Of a stretch of 64,000 nucleotides of DNA, positions 24,471 to 36,608 are shown one piece after another. Position 1 is the first letter of the stretch, and each line of letters starts with the position of its first letter. The translations under genes were made by a program, and so were the position numbers. The DNA comes from Fragum whitleyi. Its lineage: Eukaryota; Mollusca; Bivalvia; Cardiida; Cardiidae. The stretch lies in contig OX411548.1 in assembly GCA_948146395.1 (NCBI GenBank), forward strand, positions 63,507,020 through 63,571,019, given 5' to 3'. The notes below the pieces were generated by a model. That model worked only from the letters and a program-made list of their open reading frames with translations. It had not been told where the DNA came from and made no database searches.

Positions 24471-24729
24471 GTGACCCGTCACATGAAAAGGGACCTTCTG
24501 GGTAGTGGATAAAGTGTCGACCCTAGTCAGACTGAGCAGATGGCTCAGACTGTCTAGGGTCGAAACTTTTAGCACTTAACTTATTTTCAGAATCTAGAAT
24601 AATCAATCTACCTTCCTATGAAACAACATTTGAAAGGGACCTCTGGTTGCCCTGTACTAGAATCAATCGCTTTTTCAAATATTTATTTTATGGAGTTCCC
24701 AGATGGTCCTTTTTTATGTGATGTGTCAC
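24471..24729. mobile_element. R-type MITE next to the exon 4 donor
   Basis: Ends gtgacccgtcacatgaaaag and the inverse ttttatgtgatgtgtcac. Inside is a hairpin gaccctagtcagactgagc / ctcagactgtctagggtc. The second copy (35665-35926) is inverted relative to it. It starts 13 nt after the last base of PTBP exon 4. Confidence 0.7.
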
Positions 24730-25179
24730 ATCTTTATTTGATGATTTTAGTATGACTTTAGACAAGAAATATATATAAATGATATAAAGGATATAAATGA
24801 AGATGGATGGCAGACAATGTGGAACTGTTTTCAACAAATAGGGCTTTTAATTTGACTTAAAAACTGTTAAAAGTGCCATTTAGCCCCATTCAAACACATA
24901 CTTAGCTAGAAATTCAAGCGGTCTCAAACTGTTGTGATGTTGCTCATGGTTCCTGACAAAAAAAACACAAAAAACATTAAAAATGTTTTGCTCAAGGATA
25001 GTGGTGTTCTCTCTTGAGATCATCTCAGGAGGATAAATTTAGAGCCAGAATACCTTTGAATGTTGGACTCATATTGCTTCTATAAATTGCAACCTTTGTA
25101 ATTATGCCTGTTACTTATGCCTGTTACTTGATCTTCACAAAGGACTGGGCAAGAAGTGGGACATTGCATTCTCTTTGTG

Positions 25180-25990
25180 GGAAACTGTTGATGCAATCAA
25201 TGAGATTTCTCTGGAGTGTTTCACAGAGTTTCCTATTCTGAGTTGTGTCAAAATGAGATTTATCATGTCAACAAAGCCACTGATGTCAACATCTCTCTGT
25301 CATTATCTTTTTGTCCTGTTTTGTTGATTATAGTCTGTGTTTCACTAGAAGTATATGGTATTCAAAAGTTAATGTGACTTATCACTAATAGTACAGTAAC
25401 TTGATTATAAATATTGACAAATGACTGTACAGTTAATGAATATTGACTTATAACCATAACATGATGACAAATATTAACTGTACAGTTAATGAAAATTGAA
25501 AGATGAATATGATCCGTTAGTGTAACCAAGTATATTCATCCATACTTATAACCATAAGAGCATGGTTACTTGATTACAAATATTGACAAATGACTGTACA
25601 GTTAATGAATATTGACAGATGAATTGATAGGTTTGTATAACCAATCATATTCATCTGTCAATATTCATCAACTGTGGATGCAATTAATGAGATTTCTCCA
25701 AAGTGTTTTGCAAAGCTAACCATTCTGAGTTATGTCAAAATGAGATTTATCATGTCAACAAAGCCACTGATGTCAACATCTCTCTGGCATTGTTTTTGTC
25801 CTGTTAAGTTGATTATAGTTAGTGTGCTCCACTGGAAGCATAAGGTATTTGTAAGTTTATGTGACTCAATGTTGTCAAATGACTGTACAGTTTATGAATA
25901 TGGTCAGATGAATATGATCAAAGCTACCGAAGTCAACATCTCTCTGGCATTATCATTTTGTCCTTTTGCCAATCTTTGTCAATGTGACTG
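25180..25990 (+). repeat. Diverged tandem duplication with inverted repeats
   Basis: Units near 25190 and 25674 share atgagatttctc, gtcaaaatgagatttatcat and gccactgatgtcaacatctc; a third partial unit starts near 25925. Between them are repeated tgactgtacagttaatgaa blocks and an inverted pair (aatattgacagatgaat / attcatctgtcaatatt). Confidence 0.6.
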
Positions 25991-26025
25991 AAAGCTTAAT
26001 GGTATTTGAAAATAGGTGTGTCTTT

Positions 26026-27352
26026 TTAGCTCACCTGAGCACGAAGTGCTCAAGGGAGCTATTGTGATCGATCGTTGTCCGTCTGTCCATCTGTCCATCT
26101 GTCCGTCTGTCCGTCACGGCGTCAACTTTTTCTTTAAACGACATCTCCTCCTAAACTTGTGGGTCAAAATCAACCAAACTTGGCAGAAATATTCCTTGGG
26201 TGGTCCCTTATGAAAATTGCTCAAACGGAAAGGATCCGTGCCATATCACGGGAAAAGGGGCCTTAATGACAAATTTCTTGTTTTCACTCTAGAAGCCACA
26301 AATATGGTCCAATCTTCATGAAACTTGGTCAGAATGTTTGTTAGGTCATGAGGATGAAGTCTATTGAAAATGGGAAGGATCCGTGCCATTTCACAGGAAA
26401 AGGCGCCTTAATGACAATTTTGTCAACAATATCTTTAAACGACATCTCCTCCTGAACTTATGGGTCAAAATCAACCAAACTTGGCAGAAATATTCCTTGA
26501 GTGGTCCCTTATGAAAATTGCTCAAATGGAAAGGATCCGTGCCATATCACGGGAAAAGGGGCCTTAATGACAAATTTCTTGTTTTCACTCTAGAAGCCTA
26601 AAATATGGTCCAATCTTCATGAAACTTGGTCAGAATGTTTGTTAGGTCATGAGGATGAAGTCTATTGAAAATGGGAAGGATCTGTGCCATTTCACAGGAA
26701 AAGGCGCCTTAATGACAATTTTGTCAACAATATCTTTAAACGACATCTCCTCCTGAACTTATGGGTTAAAATCAACCAAACTTGGCAGAAATATTCCTTG
26801 GGTGGTCCCTTATGAAAATTGCTCAAATGGAAAGGATCCGTGCCATATCACGGGAAAAGGGGCCTTAATGACAAATTTCTTGTTTTCACTCTAGAAGCCT
26901 AAAATATGGTCCAATTTTCATGAAACTTGGTCAGAATGTTTGTTAGGTCATGAGGATGAAGTCTATTGAAAATGGGAAGGATCGGTGCCATATCACAGGA
27001 AAAGGCGTCTTAATGACAATTTTTTTGTTTAATCTCTAGAAGCCACAAATATGGTCCAATCATCATGAAACTTTGTCAGAATGCTTGTTAGGTCATGAGG
27101 ATGAACTCATTTGAAAATGGGAAGTATACATGCCATATCACGGGAAAAGGGGCCTTAATGACAATTTTCTCATAAGAGCTCCAAATGCCACAAATATAGT
27201 CCAATCTTCATGAAACTTGATCAAAATGTTTGCCAGGTCACAAGAAGTAACTCTGTTGAAAATGGGAAGGTTCATACCATAGGAAATGGAGTCTTAATGA
27301 TAATTTACTTGAAATATCAGGTGAGCGATTTAGGGCCCTCAGGGTCCTCTTG
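26026..27352 (+). mobile_element. B-type Helentron-like element, copy 1
   Basis: The head palindrome is TTAGCTCACCTGAGC with its inverse (acgaagtgctcaagg), here slightly degenerate, then a TCCGTCTG microsatellite. The body has ~300-bp tandem repeats (tctttaaacgacatctcc at about 26131, 26431 and 26732). The 3' end has caggtgagcg (inverse of the head), hairpin agggcc-ctca-gggtcct and CTTG at 27349-27352, followed by T. Confidence 0.78.
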
Positions 27353-27874
27353 TTTTCTGTGACATCATTACAACTTTAGGTTGTCAGGAAATGTACAATG
27401 GATTAAATGTTTCCTATTGACAAATGATTTCGATTGGTTTTAAAATAAATAAAAAATAATCAAAAGACTGTACAGTTGATTGCAGAAAATATGAAGTGAT
27501 TGTTCAAAGCTTTATTGATCGTATATATTGTCAGATTGACTGAACAACCAACAGCATAGATAATAAAATAACTACAATTAACTTCAAAAGTCGTCCAATA
27601 ATCATGATTGATTATCACTTGTCTGTACAATGTAATAAGAAATTTGCTGTAATAAATACTTTTATATCCAAAGCTTCATAGTTCGCAATATCTCCAATTA
27701 ATATTGAATTTTAATACTGAATCATTACTTTTGTATCAAAATGTTTATAATGTTGGATTAAGCATCTATTAATTCCAATAGCAGTTTTGTTTGAAGATAT
27801 GCCTCTTTGATTACAAAAGTGCATTGAACAATGCAAAAAGCATTACCGGAATTGTGTTTCTCTGTAAATTTCAG

Positions 27875-27933
27875 ACACATTCCAAGCGTTGATCCAGTTT
27901 GGTGATTCTGTCTCCGCAAATGCTGCTAAATTA
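27875..27933 (+). CDS. PTBP1: PTBP exon 5: RRM2 beta3-helix 2
   Basis: 59 nt, phase 1 in and phase 0 out. The split codon A|AC gives Asn, then TFQALIQFGDSVSANAAKL (residues 163-181). Human counterpart: QFQALLQYADPVSAQHAKL, the beta3/RNP1 strand and helix 2 of RRM2. The donor is gtaagt at 27934. The Asn-Asn pair across the exon 4/5 junction (KN|N) matches the vertebrate KNN, which supports both splice sites. Confidence 0.95.
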
Positions 27934-28147
27934 GTAAGTAGTATTTTCTCTCCGATAAATGTTTAATGACGGCTTTGATCATTAAATCCCTTGTCTGTAG
28001 ATAATGAGAGACTTTTAACACTCTGGAATAGACAAGAATCTTTGCATTGTGGTTCTTGACACTTAGCTCTTAAAAGTTCTTAACCCTTGTTATACTGAGC
28101 TGGAATAAACCTAACATATATCCCCGCAGTAGATTGTTAAGATAAGA

Positions 28148-28345
28148 ATGGCGGGGGAGATATTACTTTATTGTTGTCTGTCTTCACAAAATTTAACCAA
28201 AACACTCAACATTGCTAATTATTTAAAGCCTATGTAGAATACAGTGCTTATATTTGACATGATGATGGATCTCTTTGATCTGCATCTGCTGATACCAAGG
28301 TCATGTCACAAGGTCAAGATCAAAACTTTACTAAAAAAATTGTTG
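28148..28345 (+). mobile_element. D-type fragment in intron 5
   Basis: gcgggggagatattac, a reduced TTGTCTGTC tract, and then body matches (catgatgatggatctc, ccaaggtcatgtcacaagg). No 3' terminus recognised. Confidence 0.6.
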
Positions 28346-28447
28346 TTTCCATTGTATTCAGATTTAAAAAACCCATCTTTTTGGCTGGAAGTTTAGACAA
28401 AGATCAGCCTGTTCTTGGTCTACACCACATGATTATCAAAAAGATTT

Positions 28448-28723
28448 TTAGCTTGGCTGTTTTCGGTGAGCACCCAAGGTATATTGCTATAGCCTTAGCC
28501 TTACCGTTGTGGTACTTTGACATATTGTGATATCTCTTATTCTACTGTAGGCATTTACTTGAAACTTGGCACAAATGTACACCATCAAAAGAGCAACCTA
28601 TACTATCAAGAAGGACAACTCTGGATGCATTTTGAACAAATTATATCCCTGTTTTGACTTAGACTTTAATCCACCATCCAGCACTCAACAGCTGAAAGTA
28701 GGCATCGATAGGAGGTGCTCTTG
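28448..28723 (+). mobile_element. F-type element, copy 1
   Basis: TTAGCTTGGCTGTTTTCGG head, body with cttgaaacttggcacaaatg and ccatcaaaagagcaacctat, and a 3' end gtgctCTTG followed by T. Subterminal inverted repeats are weak. Confidence 0.6.
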
Positions 28724-28865
28724 TTAGACTTGGTACAAATTTAAACAAACAAAAATACACACACCAAAAACTGATTTCATAACAGTCTTAGTATAATTTG
28801 TCTAGTATTGGTTTAATTTGTCATTATTTGGTAAATATTTCCCCTCATTAGCTCTCCAATCATGG

Positions 28866-28922
28866 GGTATGACTGAAAAATTGTTGAAAGCAGCATTAAA
28901 CCCCATTCATTCAAGCAAACTA
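28866..28922 (+). mobile_element. SINE tail fragment
   Basis: gactgaaaaattgttgaaag and ttaaaccccattcattcaag: 3' end of the SINE family only. Confidence 0.5.
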
Positions 28923-29004
28923 AGCTGCCTATGTATAAAGTACTAATTAAAATAGCATAAAGGGCATATGATTTATAATGATAAAATGTATTTTTGCATT
29001 GCAG

Positions 29005-29179
29005 TCATTAGATGGACAAAATATATACAACGGGTGTTGTACATTACGCATAGACTACAGTAAACTCAGTCAGCTACAAGTCAAATACAATAACGACAAA
29101 AGTCGAGACTTCACAAATCCAAACTTACCGATCGGAGAAAATCCAGGGTTCGACCAAGCCATGGCATATGGAGGGGGAG
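29005..29179 (+). CDS. PTBP1: PTBP exon 6: RRM2 end, linker start
   Basis: 175 nt, phase 0 in and phase 1 out (residues 182-239 plus split Gly 240). It begins with [20 protein letters not shown], matching human [39 protein letters not shown] follows, the conserved C-terminal extension of RRM2 (human [19 protein letters not shown]). The end, [12 protein letters not shown], starts the inter-RRM linker. The donor is gtaggt at 29180. Strongest family match in the window. Confidence 0.98.
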
Positions 29180-29576
29180 GTAGGTATCAAAATAAACTAG
29201 GTTTTAACTAGATGCTGTATTTGCAAGCCATCAGAGTTCAAAACTATGCTTGTGCGTGACATTTCCAATGATTTCATCTGTAAGGGAATGGACAGACTTT
29301 AAGCAAGGTAGGTAACAAATCAATGGGTCAGCTCAACACTATATTTATAGGCACTTACAAAAGTGTTGGGCTGAACCCTCAAAATAATGCATTAAAAATG
29401 TTGTCTAATTTTCAGTAAATCAGAAATTATCCAGAAAGTGCTCAATTAAGACTCTGATAAGACTGTGGAAGCACTGGCTGATCAGAGTCTTAATGTGGCA
29501 AAATTGTGAATTTGTTGGAAAGGTCATGCGCAGGCATGTATGTCGAACAATCAGACTGGGCAAGACATTAGTTTTA

Positions 29577-29838
29577 TTAGCTCGGCTGTTTTCCGAGAAA
29601 GTACAAGGTATTATGATTACCTTGGCGTCATTTGCGTAAGTGTTGGTTTGACAAACTTGAACCTTGGTCATATCTCTGTTGCTATTGTATATTTCATTAT
29701 GAAACTTGGCATGTGTGTTCACCATCACAAGAGCTACCTAGGGGATAACTCTGGGAGTTATGCCCCTTTTTTCGACATAGATTTTTTTCATTATAGAGCA
29801 CCTGTAGCTGAGCGTTGCACCCGTAAGCAGTGTTCTTG
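29577..29838 (+). mobile_element. F-type element, copy 2
   Basis: TTAGCTCGGCTGTTTTCC head, body with gaaacttggcatgtgtgttc and accatcacaagagctacct, 3' tagctgagc (imperfect inverse of gctcggctg) and a CTTG end at 29835-29838. The next base is A, not T. Confidence 0.6.
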
Positions 29839-30671
29839 ACTTATTCATTCTGATTGGAATATATTAAGAGGTAATCACAAAACCATTGTTAGTAGCTAGA
29901 TGTAAAGTACACTTACAAAAGATTTTAGATAACCTCTTTGTTTGCATCAGAAACTTTACCGGTGTGGTTTGTGAACTTGGGGTCCTCAGATGTTAGTTTT
30001 CAGAAATTGGAAGTGTTGAATTTCAGGTTGTGTTTTTTAGAAGAAATACAAGATTCTCTTTCAGAAAGATGACAGTTGTGGTATTCTGCACGTCAGTATT
30101 AGCTCTTTGGAAATTTTATTCCTGAATTTTAACAGCTCTAAAGAGTTTCAGTGAAATAGCACAGAATATAGGTGCAGAATCAGAGAGAAAAAAAATCAAT
30201 TCAATTCAAATTATTTTTGGGTATATCATGTCTGAATTTGAAAAAAAAAGACAACAAGTAAATAAATAAATCCCTTTACAAATATCTAGAATTATTTTCA
30301 TACAATATTTTCAATCAATAGTTGTGTATAGATATGTATCTATTATTAGTGAAAGCATGATTTATTATCCTTCAGTATGCTGCCTACTAACATAATTATC
30401 ATTTTGTATTGTAATTTGGACTACAATTAATAAGTAGACAATAATGATACAACTTAAAACAAAAATGAAATTGAAGAGCTTAAGGAAATTTGTTCTCCAT
30501 TTATTCAAGAGCATTTGACTTTGAAAAGTTTTTAAAATAGTTGAATATAATATATATGTATAGACAAGCAAAAAATATTTTAAGTGATAGCAAGGAATGA
30601 TCAATTTTTGGATTGAACTGAAGCCATCAAATGAAGCAAGACAATTTTACAGAAATAGATGTGTTTTTTCA

Positions 30672-30940
30672 AAGTAGATTCTGTGAAATAAATTAATCTA
30701 GTAATGATAACTAAGTTATGGTAAGGACATTTAATGCTGCCAAAATAACCTGAATCCTTGATATTCGTTGGCAGAATTATTTTGAACTTCAGTTCTTAAA
30801 CAAGAGTTGATTCTGTGAAAAAAATAATCCTAGTTATGTTAACTAAGTTATGGTGTGGACATTAAATGCTGCCAAAATAACCTGAGTCCTTGAAATTCGC
30901 TGGCAAAACTCTTTTGAACTTCAGTTCTTGAACAAGATTT
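30672..30940 (+). repeat. Tandem duplication, two ~125-bp units
   Basis: Both units contain gattctgtgaaa, aactaagttatggt, taatgctgccaaaataacct, gaatcc/gagtcc ttgaaatt and ttgaacttcagttctt. The second unit is slightly diverged. Confidence 0.65.
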
Positions 30941-31499
30941 TCTGACCTTCATGAAATAACTGATTACCTCAAAATCAAGTTCTAAAGATAAAAAAAGATC
31001 GAGACTCAAAATAAAGATTTTAAGGGATTGTTACTCCATCAAAAATAACAGCTGCACAAATATGAAACAATGTCTGCCTGTCTTGCCAAAATAGCTCTGT
31101 GGATAAAAATATGAGGATGCTTGTCTGAAAGCTGGAATGATAAAAATGCTTTAGAAAAATAAACAAGAAAAATGAGCATTTGTTGTATGCTTGTAATGTT
31201 TGCTGTATTACACTTGTTAGGTGAATTGTAAATTTGTCATGACAATATCTGATGTTGGGATTAAAATTCCATCAGGAATAGAGGTTTCATCAAGGTACAA
31301 ATAAGAGGAGGTGAAGTCAGTCTAATATCTTTATTTCTCAATGAAACCCAATGTTGTCGGTATTCATTGGAATCGTTTTGAAGAGACGATTCTAATGAGT
31401 ACCAAAAATATGGGGTTTGTGCTATTTTTATTGAAATTGAAGTTTTCTATTTCATTCCATTTGCACTCTAGTTTAAGTGTTGTTACCTTTATATAAAAG

Positions 31500-31700
31500 C
31501 TGCCATCATAGCGCAGTTGGTAGCACATCAAACTGTCAATCTAGAGGTTAGATCCCCGACAGTGGCACTCATCCTTTCCAACTATTTATCTCCCACCAAA
31601 CGGTTGATAATAGTAGACCTTTTCGGTATAGCAGCTAGAGACTAGGAAAGTATGCAATGGCAGTACTAGTATGAGCAATGACAGGAGTCTATTGTAAAAT
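31500..31700 (+). mobile_element. SINE, 3' truncated
   Basis: Head gctgccatcatagcgcagtt, atctagaggttagatcccc, body gactaggaaagtatgcaatg. The tail is missing. Confidence 0.7.
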
Positions 31701-31935
31701 ATAGTCTAAAAGAAATAGTCTTTACCTAAAGCCGGGACTCTCAAAATTGAAAGAAGGACCCCTAAGATCCCAAAGAGAGTCCTTTAGACCCTAATTTATT
31801 GATGTCCAACTAAACCCCTGGACATCTTTGTACTTGAACCTTCATTAGTTTGAATTTCAAAACAAAGTAGAAATAGTAAGAACTGGAAAGAAATTATCTG
31901 AATTTGACTGGAAGGATTCTTTGGTCATGCTCTTT

Positions 31936-32400
31936 CTAATACCATTGTTTAATCATGATCCATTGAAAAACATTGGTGCTGTTGAGTTGAGTTACCAAAA
32001 AATGGCGTGTAAATGAGGGATATCGGTTGGTTGTCTCCATTGAAATACTCCCAAAGGAGGAAGGGTCCAAATCAGTGGTTAACTTGGGTTTTATCCTTAT
32101 TTCCTTTGCACTACAAGATTTAAAGATAAGCTCTGAATCAAATATTGCGCAATTTATAAAATAGGTTTGATGCAAAATAAATATTAATTTTCTATTTTAC
32201 AATTCAAAACTATTACATAAATACAAATTGCATAAATAAGTACTTTACATTTACAAAAATAAAATTTGCAACTTCCCCATAGAAACCATGGATAATATCC
32301 AAGGAAAAATTCTAAAAGGACTGCAAACGATTTTGGAGCACCTTTGATTTAATCCACAGAAAAACAAGGGAGATAACACACAAAAATCTCCCATTGGAAT
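31936..32400 (-). repeat. G-type repeat, copy 1 (uninterrupted)
   Basis: Reverse-complement copy of the repeat that surrounds the B-type element at 39842. Shared: gggagataac, aaatcaNaggtgNtccaaa, aatttttccttgg, tttgcacta/cagtgcaaag and ggacccttcctcctttggga. It preserves the empty insertion site near 32301-32324. Confidence 0.65.
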
Positions 32401-33719
32401 CCAAATTTCTCTGAATGTAATTTGGTGGTCTTGAGAAAGGCAAGTGTAAAAGCTCTTGACAATGTATTGGTTGATATTTGTGTGATCTCTCCGTGTTACA
32501 GACAGAAGTAGGTGATAAAATTTACCGGGCTTGATATCTGTCTTATATTTTCTCGGAGATATTCTAAATCTCTTTTACAGTGACAGTCTTACTTAACTCT
32601 CAGTTACGGGAGTGAATTTGCTGTGGAAAAACCCTCAATTTGAATCTTTGAAAAATAAAAAAAAAAGAGAAAAGAAAAAGATTTGGACATTCGTTGGCTC
32701 AGTGTTGGATTGCTAATAAAAGCCTTTTCTGACAATGTTCACATCTTTTATACTGTAAGCTTCTTTTGATTGAATTCAAATGAATGAAATAAATAAAAAG
32801 AAAATTTATCAAGATTACAGTATCTAAAGTATATGACAATATTTAAATTTTATTTACCTCATGAATCTTTGATACATTTTTACAAAAATTTTACAGGAGT
32901 TAGCACTTTCATGTCTAAGATTGTTCACAAAATAATAAATTTAAATAGTCTTCAACTCTTTTCTGAATTTGAACCTTTAACATACATAGTCCTTATATAA
33001 TAGTCAGTTTATGGGTTGTGACTCAGGACCCAGATAGGAACGTAGCCAACCCAAATACCTGAGTACTTGAGTACTCATCCTAGCTCTAATGCATACTCAT
33101 GCAAAGCACATGGGAGTAATTTCTTAAATGTTTTACTATAAAAATTAAAATAACATTTTAATCTTGAAAGTAGGGCTATCCTCAATGTGATTTTGATCAA
33201 ATGAGATTCTTCCTGCAAAATATAAGATATAAAAATACATCAATTTTGGTGCAAGGGAATGATATATATAAATCAGAGTATAAATCAAGGAACAATTTTA
33301 CACTTGGCTGAAGTATATTGAGAACTTTCTAGTAGTGATTTATTATAGATATTTGACAAAACTTCAATAATCCATCAGCAATTTTATAATATATTGCATA
33401 TTCTTGGAAATGTACAATTATTTAAGTTTGACAAATTTTGGTTTTATATTTCAAAATATTCTTTTAGAATGCAGCATTGACTTAAATTCATCTTTTGTGG
33501 ATTTTAACTCGATGTCCTTGTAGCTGAATGTTATTTGCTTTTGATTGTCTTGCAGTCTTTGTAAGGATTAGGCAGTCATGGAAGCATTGAGATTTCTAAG
33601 GAATTGCATTTGTTTGAAGCTCAACTGGCTGGAAATTCGCAATCTATTGAAACATTGTTTCCTTCAACCATCAGAAAAAATCAGTGACTTTTGAATTAAT
33701 CTGTGAAATCCATTGTTAG

Positions 33720-33786
33720 TTGCTCCAGTCACCGCAATACAACTGAAGATTGTTAAAAGTGGGGTTTATCCTCATACAAACAAATA
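33720..33786 (+). mobile_element. SINE tail fragment
   Basis: gctccagtcaccgcaataca, a degraded body and a catacaaacaaat tail: 3' part of the SINE. Confidence 0.5.
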
Positions 33787-33913
33787 TCTATGTCCTATGG
33801 TGTAATATGAATGTATTCATAAACTTGCTCTCTGTGATTTTAAGTTCATTGTTTTCTGGTGGGAATCAGGCTCTGAAGTGCCTCTTTGTTGAACATGGAG
33901 ATAATGCAAATTT

Positions 33914-33954
33914 TTAGCTCAGGTGAGCGATTTAGGGCCACTATGGCTCTCTTG
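33914..33954 (+). mobile_element. 41-bp solo B-type termini
   Basis: TTAGCTCAGGTGAGCGATTT leads straight into agggcc-acta-tggctct and CTTG, with no head palindrome, microsatellite or body. It is an internal-deletion derivative keeping only the outer ends. Confidence 0.65.
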
Positions 33955-34429
33955 TTCATTATGAGGGATATCATTTCAATTTGAGTCAATGTCAGAGGGT
34001 TGTCAAGAAACAGAGAAAATGGCTGAACAAAAGTTTACAGATTCATTCTGAGAACTGACGGTTGTGATATTGACGATGCATTATTTCGCTGTAGATAAGC
34101 ACCGAGTCTCTCGCTAAATCTATCAATGCCGCGGCCCTAATTGAAGTTCTATGGATTTTTTTACAGCTTTGGAGTTGGCCTGGAGTACTCTTGATTGTAG
34201 ACAATAGACAGTATAATTGAATATTGGAGATAATTATAATCCGATCACGCAAAGCCCCGACTTTTGCCAGCTCATTGACATGAGTTCGGTCTAGACTCGA
34301 TTTGTGGGTAAATGCAGGACAGTTCTTGGTCAAAAGTTTTCACAGTTTTATATTGAGGTACCAGTGCAAAGCTAATGCAAGTGCCTATAACAATATAGAG
34401 TATATACTTATTTGACTCAATTTGATTTT

Positions 34430-34640
34430 AAATGCAGTACCTTGACGGCAGTACTTATCTTTTCCAACTATTTGTCTCCCACTAATAACTTGATATTCAT
34501 AGACCCCTGAAGGCTAGGAAAGGGTGTAATTGTATTACTGGTGTGAAAAATACCAGGAGTCCATCGTTGGGTGCTCCAGCTGCTGCAGTATGGCTGAAAG
34601 AGAGTTTAAAAGCGGCGCTCAACCCCATAAAAACAAACTA
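34430..34640 (+). mobile_element. SINE, 5' truncated
   Basis: acggcagtacttatcttttc, actatttgtctcccac, gctaggaaagggtgtaat and the aaccccataaaaacaaac tail. Confidence 0.6.
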
Positions 34641-35612
34641 CCTTGAAATATATACAAAGATCACTGAAAAACTATTGCAAGTGCCTATTAAAATGTTCTA
34701 TCTAAAATACTTTTAGAAGTCAGGTTTTTATCTTCAAAAAATATAACCCTTTTTATAGTCAGTTAAAAACAGTCTTCAAGTTGAAGTTGAGTCCCCAAAT
34801 AGTCAATATATATCCAATATTTACTTTACTTTTAACCAGCTAATAGCTCTAAAATCATACGAAAACAAGTTTTGTGCTTAAAAGAAATAAGCTTAATCTG
34901 AAACAGGGACTCCGAGACTTAGAGAAAAGACCCTTTAGATTCCAATTATCGAGTCCAGTGGACGTTTTGTTGAAGTCAGACTAAAACCCTGTCTTTTCAT
35001 TTAGCAAAAATTGATCAAACATTGGAGTTTCAAAGCTGTGTGCAGCATCCTTTCATACTTATCTATCCACCATAACAAGTGAAGAAGTTATAATGAAAGA
35101 CTTCCAATTTAGAACACTGTGAGTTAAGGAACATTTTGATTGAAGGTTGTGCACTAGTTCATGTGACCTATTGATGAAAATCTTTCAAATATTTCTTTTG
35201 TATCGTCTCTGGCAGATGATGTAAAATAGCAATTACTGTTGTCAAATTTGACAAAATTTTCAGAAAATTTTGGGAATGATATCAGATTTGGGTGGGAAAA
35301 ATGGATTTACAGGGAAGTTAAAGAGAATTTATTAATCTAAATTTCTGGGGAAGTTTCGCAGGATGGCTTTCTGGCATTGGTAGAGCGTGGATTTGTAATT
35401 TCTTAAAGTCTCGATTGTTTTGTTTTATTGAATTATCAGAAGTTTCAATTTATCTGAATAGTTCTATGATGGTTCTGTCACTTATTTATTCGACAGTTTA
35501 ATCTCGAAAAAGTGTATTTATATGCACCGAGGAATGCATGCTGAATAAGCTGTTATATGTCTTGTCTATCTTTCTTTAAGAAAAAGGTTATATTACAATT
35601 ATTAGGGTAAAT

Positions 35613-35965
35613 CGAGGGGTCTGTACAACACTGTTGTAAGTGCCTATAGATATATTTATATATATGTGACCTGTCACATGAAAAAGGACCATCCAGGAAA
35701 TCCTTAAAATGAATTATCGGAAATTAGATTTGATCCAGTATAGGTCAACCAGAAGTAGCATTTCAAAAATTCTTTCACGGGTAGGTTGATTGAACATTCT
35801 AGATTCAGAAAATATGCACGGCGTAAAAAGATTCGACCCTAGTCAGTCTGCGCAGTCAGCGCAGTCTGACTAGGGTCACAGCTTTATGCACTACCCAGAT
35901 GGTCCCATTTTGAGTGAAGGGTCACATATTTATAGGCTCTTACAAAAGTGTTGCACTGACCCCAT
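35613..35965. mobile_element. Type-2 MITE interrupted by an R-type MITE
   Basis: The left arm gaggggtctgtacaacactg and right arm ttgcactgacccc belong to a type-2 palindrome. The R-type MITE (35665-35926; tgtgacctgtcacatg ... aagggtcaca) is inserted at its AT-rich loop. Confidence 0.75.
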
Positions 35966-36608
35966 GAAATGGCTGTGATAGTCATACTGAGATCAGCCCT
36001 GTGTTTAGGATGATAAAACAGTGCAAACTGTTTACAAATTATTCTCCCCTTTGCATGTGAACTTTTGTGCAAAGTGGGGTATAATTTGCAAACAGTTTGC
36101 ATCATTTTGTCATCCTGAATGCAGTCCAGAAGCTTGGTCGATATGCACTCAGGGATTAGCAGCTAATAGATTGGATTGGAAATCTTGGTTTTGAGAAATG
36201 GTTTAGGTACTTCAGGTGCCGTCAAATGATTGTTGTTATGTTGAGACTGCTATGGAGCCCTGTACAATTACTCACTAGCTGCATTTCCCTCAATATGCAA
36301 AATTCCACTGATAAACCCATTGATAAAGTGTAGCTTCCATAAAAACTTATATCGTTAGCTCAGCACAAAACAGTTCTACCTGCATATAAACATATAGGCA
36401 GTTACAACTGTTTTATGCTTAGCTATTGATATATACCCAGGCATTGTATACTTCAAATATGTTCTTCCGCTTTCAAAAGGGTTACCAGCATCATGGATGA
36501 GTGTAAATGAAAGATTCTAACAACTATTTTGCAGTCCTTCCATACAATTTAATATATTTTGAATGTATCAATTTAAAATCTGTAATTTCTGTTTTCAATT
36601 TTTGCAAG

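Larger units (their letters stand above)
24458..27874 (+). other. PTBP intron 4
   Basis: It contains the R-type MITE (24471-24729), a ~490-bp-spaced duplication with internal inverted repeats (25180-25990) and a full B-type element (26026-27352). 27353-27860 is AT-rich with nothing recognised. The acceptor is tctgtaaatttcag at 27861-27874. This intron splits RRM2 between beta2 and beta3. Confidence 0.7.
27934..29004 (+). other. PTBP intron 5
   Basis: It contains a D-type fragment (28148-28345), an F-type element (28448-28723) and a SINE tail (28866-28922). No other gene signal was seen. The acceptor is tttttgcattgcag at 28991-29004. Confidence 0.7.
29180..36608 (+). other. PTBP intron 6 (7.4 kb)
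   Basis: It contains a gcctgtgcg-type repeat with a nested palindromic MITE (29232-29548), an F-type element (29577-29838), a tandem duplication (30672-30940), SINEs (31500, 33720, 34430), a G-type repeat on the minus strand (31936-32400), a 41-bp solo B-type end (33914-33954), a nested MITE pair (35613-35965) and a palindromic MITE (36356). 29850-30660 and 32420-33500 are AT-rich with nothing recognised. Confidence 0.7.

Noticed and set aside
25674..25991. 105-codon open frame
   Set aside because: It lies in a locally duplicated segment; the other unit lacks the frame and no motif is present.
26131..27000. CRISPR-like regular repeats
   Set aside because: The genome is eukaryotic; repeats are ~300 bp tandem units without unique spacers.
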